Shown in pieces: positions 7,017-14,750 of a DNA stretch of 64,000 nt. The position numbers were made by a program, and so were the translations under genes. Source of the stretch: DASSFZ01 sp035292585 (GTDB taxonomy: Bacteria > Chloroflexota > Anaerolineae > Fen-1058); the NCBI GenBank assembly GCA_035292585.1, contig DATDPU010000175.1, positions 1-64,000 on the forward strand. The letters run 5' to 3'. Position 1 is the first letter of the stretch. Each line of letters begins with the position of its first letter. A model generated the notes under the pieces. It was given only the letters and a program-made list of their open reading frames with translations, did not search any database and had not been told where the DNA came from.

Positions 7017-7354
7017 TCAAAGAACCGGTTCACGTGAGCGATGCGGCATTTGAGAAGACCGTGTTGCAGAGCACTGTCCCCGTGCTGGTCGATTTCTGGG
7101 CGCCGTGGTGCGGGCCGTGCCGCATGGTCGCGCCGACGCTAGAGAAGCTGGCGGGTGAGTACGCCGGCAAGATGCTGGTGGCCAAAGTTAACACCGACGA
7201 CCATGCCGAGTACGCGATGAAGTACGGCGTGCAGGGGATTCCCACGTTGTTGTTTGTGCGCGACGGGCAGGTAGTCGATCGGATCGTTGGCGCTGCGCCG
7301 TACCCGATGATCAAACAGCGCCTGGATGCCATACTGGCGCAGGTGATGGCCTGA
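7013..7354 (+). CDS. trxA: Thioredoxin
   Basis: 113 residues. The fold and active site are clear: VLVDFWAPWCGPCRMVAPTLEKLA with the WCGPC redox site, cis-Pro in GIPTLLFV, and the usual total length. It reduces disulfides in cytoplasmic proteins. Start 7013 is chosen because of the GGAGGA at 7001-7006 and the ATGA overlap with the OsmC-like gene; an in-frame ATG at 7007 directly abuts the ribosome site and is unlikely. It is the last gene of the palindrome-controlled operon; a hairpin follows at 7395-7435. Confidence 0.96.
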   Translation: MIKEPVHVSDAAFEKTVLQSTVPVLVDFWAPWCGPCRMVAPTLEKLAGEYAGKMLVAKVNTDDHAEYAMKYGVQGIPTLLFVRDGQVVDRIVGAAPYPMIKQRLDAILAQVMA

Positions 7355-7394
7355 ACCGCAATCGAGGGCGCCGGACTGGCTCTTGCACAATCGA

Positions 7395-7435
7395 GAACCA
7401 AAAGAGCGCAGCTCAGCTGCGCTCTCTTTTGGTTC
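7395..7435. terminator. Bidirectional terminator between trx and fabH
   Basis: Arms GAACCAAAAGAGCGCAGCT (7395-7413) and 7415-7435 pair over about 19 positions with a 2-base bulge. It has A-rich and T-rich shoulders on both sides of the GC core, so it can serve the convergent plus-strand trx and minus-strand fabH genes. Confidence 0.85.
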
Positions 7436-7462
7436 CTGACCGGAGAAGTGGCGTTTGCGAGT

Positions 7463-8644
7463 TTACTTCGTCTTGCGTGTCTTGTCCTTGTCGATGCGCT
7501 GCGGCGGCGGCGGCCCGACCAACGTGCTCTCGACGCGGCGCACGCTGCGCACAACGCGCGAGCGAATGCCGGCCCCGGCAAACAGCACCCGCGCGTAGGC
7601 GCGCTCGAAGAGCGTCGGTTCGTGTAGCGGCTCGGGCGCGCCCCACTTCACCATCGCCGCCGACCAGGTCAACCCGGCGCCGAAACCGACCAGCACGCAG
7701 TGATCGCCCGGCTTCAGGCGACCTTGTTCAACGGCTTCGCAAATGGCGATAGGGATACTGGCGCTCGACGTGTTTCCGTAATGCTGCACGTTGACGAAGA
7801 AACGATCTTCCGGCAACTTGAGCGAACGCGCGGCGGCCTGGATGATGCGCAGGTTGGCTTGATGCGGGATGATGAGTTCCAGATTCTTGATGTCGATACC
7901 CGCGCAGGCCGCCACTTCGCGCGTCGATTTGTCCAGGATGCGGGCGGCAAAGCGAAACACTTCGCGGCCGTTCATCTTAATCGTGTGCAAATTCTGATCG
8001 AGGGTCTGATGCGAGGCCGGCAGCTTGCTGCCCCCGGCCGGCACGATCAGCAGGTCACCCCCCGAGCCATCCGAGCGGCACATCGTCGAGAGGATGCCGC
8101 CGGAGGCGTTGCTGGCGCGCAGCACGACCGCGCCGGCGCCATCGCCAAACAGCACGCAGGTCGATCGATCGCTCCAATCCGTGATGCGGCTGAGGGTTTC
8201 CGAGCCGATGACGAGTACGATATTGTGCGCCCCGGCTTGAACCGCCTGAGCGCCCACCGCCAGCGCGTACATGAACCCCGTGCAACCGGCCATCAGATCA
8301 AACGCCCCGGCCTGCACTGCGCCGAGCGCATCCTGGATCAGGCAGGCCGTGGCCGGGAAGACATGTTCCGGCGTGGCGGTCGCCACGATGATCAGGCCTA
8401 CTTCGTGCGGCCGAACGCCGGCCATTTCCAGCGCTTCGCGCGCCGCCAGTAGGCCCATCGAAGCCGTCGTATCTTTCGGGCCGGCCACGCGCCGCTCGCG
8501 AATCCCCGTCCGCGTGGCAATCCATTCGTCGCTGGTATCGACGATCCGCGCCAGGTCATTGTTGGTGATCACTTTGCTTGGAACGTACTTGCCCCAGCCT
8601 ACAATGTGGGCATGCCGTCCATTCCCATTTCTGGACATTGCCAT
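7463..8644 (-). CDS. fabH: 3-oxoacyl-ACP synthase III (KAS III)
   Basis: 393 residues from ATG 8644 (GAGGTG five bases before it). The Cys-His-Asn triad is present: Cys in DLMAGCTGFMYAL, His in IIPHQANLRI, Asn in YGNTSSAS; also GDGAGAVVL and GFGAGLTW. It starts fatty acid synthesis by joining acetyl-CoA or a branched acyl-CoA to malonyl-ACP. After the normal end at about residue 330 there is an extra tail of about 58 residues, basic at the end (KDKTRKTK), which KAS III enzymes usually lack. It lies directly downstream of fabF on the same strand. Confidence 0.95.
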   Translation of the reverse strand: MAMSRNGNGRHAHIVGWGKYVPSKVITNNDLARIVDTSDEWIATRTGIRERRVAGPKDTTASMGLLAAREALEMAGVRPHEVGLIIVATATPEHVFPATACLIQDALGAVQAGAFDLMAGCTGFMYALAVGAQAVQAGAHNIVLVIGSETLSRITDWSDRSTCVLFGDGAGAVVLRASNASGGILSTMCRSDGSGGDLLIVPAGGSKLPASHQTLDQNLHTIKMNGREVFRFAARILDKSTREVAACAGIDIKNLELIIPHQANLRIIQAAARSLKLPEDRFFVNVQHYGNTSSASIPIAICEAVEQGRLKPGDHCVLVGFGAGLTWSAAMVKWGAPEPLHEPTLFERAYARVLFAGAGIRSRVVRSVRRVESTLVGPPPPQRIDKDKTRKTK

Positions 8645-8664
8645 ACGACACCTCACAACACATT

Positions 8665-8702
8665 ACGGCTCACTGCGGCCTGAGCACAAAGCAGTGAGCC
8701 GT
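8665..8702. terminator. 12-bp hairpin in the fabF-fabH spacer
   Basis: ACGGCTCACTGC (8665-8676) and GCAGTGAGCCGT (8691-8702) are exact complements around a 14-base loop. It may reduce read-through from fabF into fabH or be a small repeat; no T-run is seen. Confidence 0.5.
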
Positions 8703-8711
8703 CAACAGCGC

Positions 8712-9992
8712 TTAACGGGCTGTGGCGACTTGATCGACGTCCGGGGCCGGCTGGCCGTTTCCGATTGCGGCCAGGATGATGCAGGCATTGTGCCCGCCAA
8801 AGCCGAACGAGTTCGACATGACGTGTCGCGCGGTTTTCGGGCGCGCGGTATTGGGCACATAATCCAGATCGCACTCGGGGTCGGGTGTTTCGTAGTTAAT
8901 CGTCGGGGGCAGGATGTGTTCTTGCAGCACCTTGACGCATACCACGGCTTCTAGCGAACCGGCGCCGCCCAGCAGGTGGCCGGTCATCGACTTGGTCGAA
9001 GATACCGGCACATCGTAGGCCGCTTCGCCGAAGGCACGCTTGATGGCGGCCGTTTCGCTCTTGTCGTTGAGCGGCGTGGAAGTGCCATGCGCGTTGAGGT
9101 AATCGATATCGGTCGGCTTGAGACCCGCCTGGTCGAGCGCCAACTGCATGGCCGCGGCGGCCCCGGCGCCGGTTTCTTCCGGCGCCGTGATGTGGTAGGC
9201 ATCGGCGGTCGAGCCATAGCCGACGATTTCGGCGTAGAGTTTCGCGCCGCGCGCTTTGGCGTGCTCGTACTCTTCCAAGATCAGAATGCCCGCGCCTTCG
9301 CCGGTGACAAACCCGTCGCGATTCTTGTCGAATGGGCGACTGGCTTTTTCCGGCGCATCATTGCGCCGCGAGAGCGCGCCCATCACGTTGAAGCCGGCCA
9401 CCGCCAGCGGCACAACGCCGGCCTCGGCGCTGCCCGCGATCACGGCTTCGACTCGCCCATGGCGGATCCATTCGGCGGCTTCACCGATCACGTTGCTGCC
9501 CGTCGCACAAGCCGACGCCAGGGACAGGTTCGGCCCTCGGATGCCGTAGTTGATGGCGACCCAGCCCGGCGCGGTATCCGACAGCATCATCGGCACCATG
9601 AACGGGCTGACGCGCGACACGCCTTTTTCGTGCAGGGTCTGCACTTCGTTACAAATGGTCCCGATACCGCCTACCCCCGATCCGATCACCACGCCCACGC
9701 GCAGCGCATTGTCCGGCGTGATCTTCAAACCGGAGTCTGCGAGCGCTTGCACGGTGGTGGCTACGGCAAACTGGGTAAAACGATCCATGCGGCGCGCGTC
9801 TTTGCGACCCAACAGCGCAGCCGGATCGAACCCTTTGACCTCGGCGGCGAAGCGGGTTTCGAACCGGGAGGCATCGAACAAGGTAATAGGGCCTACGCCT
9901 GACTTGCCGGCGATCAGGCTGGCCCAGAGTGTATTCACATCGTTGCCGACCGGCGAGATTGCGCCCAGGCCGGTGATGACGACTCGTCTCAC
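8712..9992 (-). CDS. fabF: 3-oxoacyl-ACP synthase II (KAS II)
   Basis: 426 residues from a GTG start preceded by AAGGAG. Cys-His-His site: Cys in SLASACATGSN, His in NAHGTSTPLNDKSE, His in SMTGHLLGGAG. Length and end (NSFGFGGHNACII) are normal for FabF, the elongating condensing enzyme of fatty acid synthesis. It is followed by fabH 67 bases downstream. The two enzymes may also supply acyl chains used by the lipopeptide synthetase further right (inference). Confidence 0.97.
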   Translation of the reverse strand: MRRVVITGLGAISPVGNDVNTLWASLIAGKSGVGPITLFDASRFETRFAAEVKGFDPAALLGRKDARRMDRFTQFAVATTVQALADSGLKITPDNALRVGVVIGSGVGGIGTICNEVQTLHEKGVSRVSPFMVPMMLSDTAPGWVAINYGIRGPNLSLASACATGSNVIGEAAEWIRHGRVEAVIAGSAEAGVVPLAVAGFNVMGALSRRNDAPEKASRPFDKNRDGFVTGEGAGILILEEYEHAKARGAKLYAEIVGYGSTADAYHITAPEETGAGAAAAMQLALDQAGLKPTDIDYLNAHGTSTPLNDKSETAAIKRAFGEAAYDVPVSSTKSMTGHLLGGAGSLEAVVCVKVLQEHILPPTINYETPDPECDLDYVPNTARPKTARHVMSNSFGFGGHNACIILAAIGNGQPAPDVDQVATAR

Positions 9993-10159
9993 GCTTCTTC
10001 TCCTTACCTATCGTGTGTTCAATAGAGTTGGCTAACGCGAGCGGCAGGTTACAAGGGTATGTAACACGGCTATACTCTGAAAGATACGATGCACTCGAAA
10101 GTTTACATATCTCTGGAGTGCGGTATATTTGCACCTTGATCGGGCTATCTTCGTTCGCC

Positions 10160-10203
10160 CGCAGTTGTACTGCGGACGGCGGGCGACAGTGCAACTGTCG
10201 CCC
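10160..10203. repeat. Two adjacent hairpins upstream of the 136-residue membrane protein
   Basis: CGCAGT-TGT-ACTGCG at 10160-10174 and GGGCGACAGT-GCA-ACTGTCGCCC at 10181-10203 are both perfect. They lie in the 290-base spacer between fabF (minus) and the next plus-strand gene, which also has TATACT at 10071-10076. They may be a terminator for an upstream transcript or REP-like elements. Confidence 0.5.
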
Positions 10204-10284
10204 AACATGTGCGCAATCACCAGGTATTTGTCTCTTGACCGGGCTGCTGCCAGTTGCCCGCCGTGACCGAGACAGGAGAGCAGG

Positions 10285-10695
10285 ATGGATTTCTTTGTGA
10301 CGATGCATGCCTATCTACGCTTCGTTATTCTCGCCTTGGGCATTCTCGGCGTGTTACGCTCGCTGGTGAGCCTGGGCACGCGCGCAGCTCGCTTCATGCG
10401 AGTCGATGAAGTGCTCAGCCGGGGTTACAGCGGCGCGCTCGATCTGCAAGTGCTCGTCGGGGTAGTGCTGGTCCTGGGCTTGTTAGGCTTATTCGGGCAG
10501 CCGCGCGTCGTGCCGTCAAGCACATGGATTCATCCGCTCGTCATGCTCCCCGCCGTCGTGATCGCCCATCTCGGCCGGCGTTTCCGCGATCGTCCGGATC
10601 ACGATCGGCACCGGGCGCAACTCGGCCTCTACCTCATCAGCCTCCTGTTCATCGCCGCCGGATTGGCGGTAATCGGCCAGCTGCGGTTGATCTGA
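10285..10695 (+). CDS. Small four-helix membrane protein, function unknown
   Basis: 136 residues, start preceded by AGGAGAGCAGG. Four hydrophobic segments at about 9-28, 52-72, 82-95 and 114-134. Between helices are conserved-looking charged loops (TRAARFMRVDEVLSRGYSG and LGRRFRDRPDHDRHRAQ). I recognise no family with certainty; similar small proteins with this layout occur in Chloroflexota. It stands alone between the fab genes and the SDR gene. Confidence 0.7.
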   Translation: MDFFVTMHAYLRFVILALGILGVLRSLVSLGTRAARFMRVDEVLSRGYSGALDLQVLVGVVLVLGLLGLFGQPRVVPSSTWIHPLVMLPAVVIAHLGRRFRDRPDHDRHRAQLGLYLISLLFIAAGLAVIGQLRLI

Positions 10696-10699
10696 ACTC

Positions 10700-10762
10700 A
10701 CTTGACGAACGGAAGGACGGACCCTCTTCGTTACCCTCCTTTGTCTTTCGTCGTCATTCTGC
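10700..10762. repeat. GACGAA/TTCGTC dispersed repeat copy
   Basis: GACGAACGGAAGGACGG then CTCTTCGTTACC and TTTGTCTTTCGTCGTC. An imperfect palindrome of the same family as 3868-3912 and 11744-11788, sitting between the membrane protein stop and the -10 box at 10773. Confidence 0.6.
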
Positions 10763-10772
10763 GCAAGCGTGT

Positions 10773-10778
10773 TATAAT
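10773..10778 (+). promoter_or_regulatory. -10 box of the SDR gene
   Basis: TATAAT in GTTATAATCACG, 30 bases before ATG 10809. No convincing -35 is visible. The context matches the -10 boxes at 13989 and 15975. Confidence 0.5.
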
Positions 10779-10808
10779 CACGCACACCCTTTCACAGAGA
10801 CTTCAACC

Positions 10809-11744
10809 ATGATACTTGTCACGGGAGCAACCGGCCTGGTGGGCCGGCAGCTGGTGGCCTGCCTGGGCGAAAACCACAAAGTGGTCTGTCTGGTACGCCC
10901 GGCCCGGCGCTTGCGAAAGTTCGCGCCCGGCGTATCGGTGCGCGTGGTGTCGGGCGACGTGGACGATTTGCCCACGCTGCGTTTGGCGATGCACAACGTC
11001 ACTTCGATTGTGCATCTGGCTGCGATCTCACGGCCTTTCCCCGGCCGGACGATCGAGTCCGTCAACGTGGAGGGGACGTGCAACGTCATCGAGGCGGCGC
11101 AAGAGGTGGGTGTGCGCCGGATCCTCTTCGTCGGCCCGCTTGGCGCAGACCCGCATTCGGCCTATCTGTATCTCAGGACCAAGGGTCAGGCCGAGGAGCT
11201 GATCAAATCGAGCGGGCTGGATTACACGATCGTGCGCGCCTCATCGGTGTATGGCGAAGACGATGAGTGGACGATGGCGATGGCGATGGGGATGCATGCC
11301 GTGCCGTTCCTCTTTCCCATTCCCGGCGATGGACGCAGCCGGCTCCAGCCGTTATACGTCGAGGACTTCATTGAGTGTCTGGCGCGCAGCCTGACGAACG
11401 GCAAAACGATCGGACAAACGATTGAGGTGGGCGGGCCGCAATACATGACGTTCGACGATGTCGTCACGGAAGTCATGCGGGCGACCGGCGTGCGCCGTCG
11501 GAAGTATTACCTGGGTGTGCCGATGTCGCACTCGCTGGCGCGGTTGGGCGCGCGCCTGATGGGTCGCCCGCCATTCAGTCACTCAGCGGTGGACCTGTTG
11601 ACGGTCAACCGAACTACGGCGCTCGATTCGGTGCCGTATCACTTCGGCTTTCAAGCGGCGCGCATGGCCGATTCGCTGGGCTACCTGGCGCAGCCGCGTC
11701 CATGGCGGCGGATGTTCCTCCGATTCTTGTTGACGCGCGAGTGA
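10809..11744 (+). CDS. NAD(P)-dependent epimerase/dehydratase-like (extended/atypical SDR)
   Basis: 311 residues from ATG 10809. N-terminal Rossmann motif TGATGLVG, then VRPARRL and GDVDDLPTL typical of atypical SDR a5/NmrA-like proteins that bind NAD(P). YLYLRTKGQAEELIKSSGLDYTIVRASSVYG keeps the Y-x3-K-like active pair seen in the family (Y-L-R-T-K). C-terminal part binds an unknown substrate. Related to NDUFA9-like and CC3/TIP30-like proteins, which act on quinone or isoprenoid-related metabolism. A longer upstream frame is not supported. Confidence 0.85.
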   Translation: MILVTGATGLVGRQLVACLGENHKVVCLVRPARRLRKFAPGVSVRVVSGDVDDLPTLRLAMHNVTSIVHLAAISRPFPGRTIESVNVEGTCNVIEAAQEVGVRRILFVGPLGADPHSAYLYLRTKGQAEELIKSSGLDYTIVRASSVYGEDDEWTMAMAMGMHAVPFLFPIPGDGRSRLQPLYVEDFIECLARSLTNGKTIGQTIEVGGPQYMTFDDVVTEVMRATGVRRRKYYLGVPMSHSLARLGARLMGRPPFSHSAVDLLTVNRTTALDSVPYHFGFQAARMADSLGYLAQPRPWRRMFLRFLLTRE

Positions 11745-11788
11745 TGAAGGACGAAGTTCGTCTTTGGTCGTTCGTCTTTCGTCTCCAA
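11744..11788. repeat. GACGAA/TTCGTC dispersed repeat copy
   Basis: GGACGAAGTTCGTCTTTGGT and CGTTCGTCTTTCGTCTCC; almost the same as 3875-3912. It begins at the SDR stop codon and ends just before the GNAT gene. Confidence 0.75.
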
Positions 11789-11813
11789 TGAGGGCCTGTT
11801 GGCAGTTAGAGTT

Positions 11814-12722
11814 ATGACCGACGCTTTTTCAATTCGGCCGCTTAAGACGATTGACGAGTGTGTTTCGGCGGAAGACCTTCAGCGCAAAGTGTGGCATGTG
11901 GAAGACGTGGATGTGACGCCGGCGCACATGCTGTTGACGTTCGCCAAGAATGGCGGCGTCGTGCTGGGCGCTTATGCGCCGATCGAGGGGCGCGAGCAGA
12001 TGGTGGGCTGTGTGTTCGGCTTCCTCGGCACGCGGGAAGGGCATTACGGCCCGGAAGCGCCCGCGCAGGTGAAACTGAAGCATTGCTCGCACCAGCTCGG
12101 CGTGCTGCCCGAGTGGCAGAGCGGGGGCGTGGGCTATGCCTTGAAAGTCGCCCAGCGCGAAGCCGTGCGGGCGCAAGCGCTACGGTTGATCACCTGGACC
12201 TACGATCCACTTGAAAGCAAGAATGCCCATCTCAATGTCGCCAAGCTGGGCGCGGTGTGCAACACATATCTCCGTAACCTGTACGGTGAGTTGCGTGATG
12301 AACTGAATCGTGGGCTGCCGACTGATCGCTTCCAGGTGGATTGGTGGATCGCCAGCAAGCGGGTCGAGACGCGGCTGTCACGCCGCCGACCACCGTTGAC
12401 GCGCGAGTTGTATCAGCAGGCCGGCACGCGCATCATGAACCCCTCGTCGTTCAATGCCACCGGCCTGCCGATCCCGGCCAATTCAACCCTGCCGCTAGAT
12501 GCCGAGCGCGCATTGGTCGAGTTCCCCGCGCTATTCCAGGATGTGAAGCGGCTCGACATCGGGTTAGCGCAAGCCTGGCGCGAACACACGCGCTCAATCT
12601 TCGAGCGTGCATTTGTGTCTGGCTTTACGGTGACAGACCTGTTGTATGAGCGGGGCGCGGCGCCGCGCGCCTTCTACGTCCTCACCCGCACCGATTCCGG
12701 CGAGGCCAGCGTGCCCGATTAA
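11814..12722 (+). CDS. GNAT-superfamily acyltransferase (COG3375-like), partner of the racemase
   Basis: 302 residues from ATG 11814 (a TTG at 11799 would add five residues). N-terminal GNAT fold: HQLGVLPEWQSGGVGYALKVAQRE has the acyl-CoA-binding R/Q-x2-G-x-G/A-like turn, followed by RLITWTYDPLESKNAHLNVAKLGA, the hallmark of the COG3375 branch. The gene lies 65 bases before a MenC/N-acylamino-acid racemase gene. In Geobacillus a GNAT N-succinyltransferase works with such a racemase to convert D-amino acids to L-amino acids through N-succinyl intermediates; the same role is inferred here. Confidence 0.8.
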   Translation: MTDAFSIRPLKTIDECVSAEDLQRKVWHVEDVDVTPAHMLLTFAKNGGVVLGAYAPIEGREQMVGCVFGFLGTREGHYGPEAPAQVKLKHCSHQLGVLPEWQSGGVGYALKVAQREAVRAQALRLITWTYDPLESKNAHLNVAKLGAVCNTYLRNLYGELRDELNRGLPTDRFQVDWWIASKRVETRLSRRRPPLTRELYQQAGTRIMNPSSFNATGLPIPANSTLPLDAERALVEFPALFQDVKRLDIGLAQAWREHTRSIFERAFVSGFTVTDLLYERGAAPRAFYVLTRTDSGEASVPD

Positions 12723-12787
12723 AGACCACATATCCGTGATATCCGTGCCCTCCGTGGCTGACCTCCTTCCTCAACTGGACATCTGAC

Positions 12788-13924
12788 ATGAAGATCGAAC
12801 GCATTGAACTGCGGCTGGTTCGGATGCAACTGCGCGCTCCCTTTCAGACCTCGTTCGGGACGGAGTACGAACGCGAGTGCATCATCATCGCCGTGCAGGG
12901 CGGCGGGTTGACCGGCTGGGGCGAATGCGTGGCTTCGCGCGGCGTCACGGGCGGGAGCGCCTCGCGTCTCGACTGGCGCCTGTACTCGTATGAGACGACG
13001 GTCACCGCCTGGCATATCTTGCGCGACTTCTTGATCCCGCAAGTGCTGCACCAGCCGTTGTCGATCGCGCAGATGGTCAAGGCCGGACAGCAGCTCCGGG
13101 GGCATCCCCTGGCGCGAGCCGGGCTTGAAGCCGCGCTGTGGGATATCACCTCACAGTTGGAGGGCATCGCGTTGGGCCGCGCGTTGGGCGGCGTGCGCGA
13201 CCGCGTGTCGGTCGGGGTCAGCATCGGCATCCAGCCGACGTATGAGACGCTGGTCGGTAAGGTAGACGAGTTCCTGGCGCAGGGCTACCGCCGCATCAAG
13301 ATCAAGATCAAACCGGGCTACGATCTGGAAGCGGTGAAGCGCATCCGCGCGAAACACCCTGACCTCCTGCTGCAAGTGGACGCGAACTCGGCTTACACGC
13401 TCGCCGACGCGCCGCTGTTCGAGACGATGGACGAGTATCGGTTGCTGTTGATCGAGCAGCCGTTGGGCTGGGATGATATTTACGAACATTCCAAGCTGCA
13501 GCCGCGCCTGCGCACGCCGATCTGCCTGGACGAATCGATCCACTCGGCGGGGCAGGCCCGGCTGGCGCTGGAGCTCGGCGCGGCCAAGATCATCAACATC
13601 AAACCCGGCCGGGTGAGCGGCTTCACCGAAAGCCGCAAGATTCACGATCTATGTCAGGCGCGCAGCGTGCCGGTGTGGTGCGGGGGGATGCTGGAGACCG
13701 GCATCGGGCGCGCCGGGAATCTCGCGTTAGCGTCATTGCCGAACTTCACACTGCCCGGCGACATCAGCGCCAGCGATCGCTATTATCTCGAAGACCTCGT
13801 CGATCCGCCGTTCACACTCAACCCCGATTCGACGCTCACGACGCCCACCGGCAGCGGGCTGGGTGTGACGGTGAACCTCAAGCGGTTGGATGCGTTCACG
13901 GTTCGGCGCGAGACGTTTGAGTAG
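12788..13924 (+). CDS. menC: o-Succinylbenzoate synthase / N-acylamino-acid racemase (enolase superfamily)
   Basis: 378 residues. The acid-base lysine pair lies in RIKIKIKPG, metal ligands are Asp in LLQVDANSAY, Glu in LLIEQPL and Asp in PICLDESI, and the opposite Lys is in IINIKPGRVSG. GGMLETGIGRAGNLALASLPNF is typical of the MenC type 2/NSAR branch, whose members dehydrate SHCHC in menaquinone synthesis and/or racemise N-succinylamino acids. No other men genes are near; the adjacent GNAT gene points to the racemase role. The gene symbol is by family, not by proven function. Confidence 0.9.
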   Translation: MKIERIELRLVRMQLRAPFQTSFGTEYERECIIIAVQGGGLTGWGECVASRGVTGGSASRLDWRLYSYETTVTAWHILRDFLIPQVLHQPLSIAQMVKAGQQLRGHPLARAGLEAALWDITSQLEGIALGRALGGVRDRVSVGVSIGIQPTYETLVGKVDEFLAQGYRRIKIKIKPGYDLEAVKRIRAKHPDLLLQVDANSAYTLADAPLFETMDEYRLLLIEQPLGWDDIYEHSKLQPRLRTPICLDESIHSAGQARLALELGAAKIINIKPGRVSGFTESRKIHDLCQARSVPVWCGGMLETGIGRAGNLALASLPNFTLPGDISASDRYYLEDLVDPPFTLNPDSTLTTPTGSGLGVTVNLKRLDAFTVRRETFE

Positions 13925-13988
13925 ACCGCCACCCCTGTAGACGGGGGAGGGGACTGGCCGGGTTGTTTGCCATCTCTCCCATCTTGGT

Positions 13989-13994
13989 TATAAT
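13989..13994 (+). promoter_or_regulatory. -10 box upstream of the Phd-like gene
   Basis: TATAAT in GGTTATAATCGGG, about 105 bases before ATG 14100. The -35 region (TTTGCC at 13966-13971, spacer 17) is weak. Confidence 0.45.
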
Positions 13995-14099
13995 CGGGAG
14001 CATCCTCAGCAGACCACTCTGATTCCCTTAGCTCTGCGCCGGCGGTGCGATTGGCCGTTGTGACGGTACGCCGGTTCGCCGGGCGCACGCGAGGTGCCT

Positions 14100-14720
14100 A
14101 TGAAGATCGTCGTGTCCGTCAATGAACTTGCCACCGAAACGCAGCTCGTCATCGACAACATGCGCCGCAGCAAAGCGCCGGTCATCATCGGCGAAGTCGA
14201 TAAACCGGTAGCGGTGCTCATCAGTCTGGAAGAATACGAGCGCTTGCAGCAGCAGACGCAACCGGCGGCCCCATCTGAAGCGACCCAACCGAGCTTAGCG
14301 ACTGCGCCGCAACCGGTTACGCCAATGCCGCCGGCGCCCGATGCGGTTGCACCGCCCGCGCCGCAGCTCATGCCCGCTGAAGCTGTCCCGGCAGCCCAAT
14401 CGAGCGACATCGCCCAACGGGCGGCCGCAACTATTCAGGCCGATCGCGCCGCGGTGCCCGCAGCGAAAGCCGCCGCGCCACGCCCGAACACGCCGCAACC
14501 CGATTCAGCCCCGAATGCCGAGCGCACCGCCGCGCTGCGCAGCCCGCGCGTGACGAAACAGTTGCCCAAGCCGCCGCGCCCGCTCGAAGTGCCTCGCCCG
14601 CGCGCGCAGTTTAACCTGGCGGCGATCCCCGGCGGCTGGCAAACGCTGGCCCTGGTTGTCGGGATGCTGGCGCTGGGCCTCATTGGGTTTGCGCTGATCG
14701 TCAACGCTCTGGGCGGCTGA
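14100..14720 (+). CDS. Phd/YefM-like N-domain with Pro/Ala linker and C-terminal membrane anchor
   Basis: 206 residues. Residues 1-45 (KIVVSVNELATETQLVIDNM ... PVAVLISLEEYERLQ) match the Phd/YefM antitoxin fold, including the AVLISLEEYE strand-helix. Residues 50-170 are a Pro/Ala/Gln-rich low-complexity linker. Residues 178-204 form one hydrophobic helix (LALVVGMLALGLIGFALIV). No toxin gene is adjacent, so an ordinary toxin-antitoxin pair is unlikely. The next gene, 30 bases on, is a channel-like membrane protein, so a regulatory or anchoring role there is possible (inference). ATG 14100 preferred over GTG 14094. Confidence 0.75.
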   Translation: MKIVVSVNELATETQLVIDNMRRSKAPVIIGEVDKPVAVLISLEEYERLQQQTQPAAPSEATQPSLATAPQPVTPMPPAPDAVAPPAPQLMPAEAVPAAQSSDIAQRAAATIQADRAAVPAAKAAAPRPNTPQPDSAPNAERTAALRSPRVTKQLPKPPRPLEVPRPRAQFNLAAIPGGWQTLALVVGMLALGLIGFALIVNALGG

Positions 14721-14750
14721 TCAACCTATCACCGACGACCTTCATCCAAC

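Noticed and set aside
10004..10284. tRNA or small RNA gene in the fabF upstream spacer
   Set aside because: The two hairpins do not form a cloverleaf, and no conserved T-loop or acceptor sequence is seen.
14100..14720. Ordinary type II toxin-antitoxin pair
   Set aside because: Only the Phd-like part exists; no small toxin frame lies on either side and the protein has a long linker and membrane helix.
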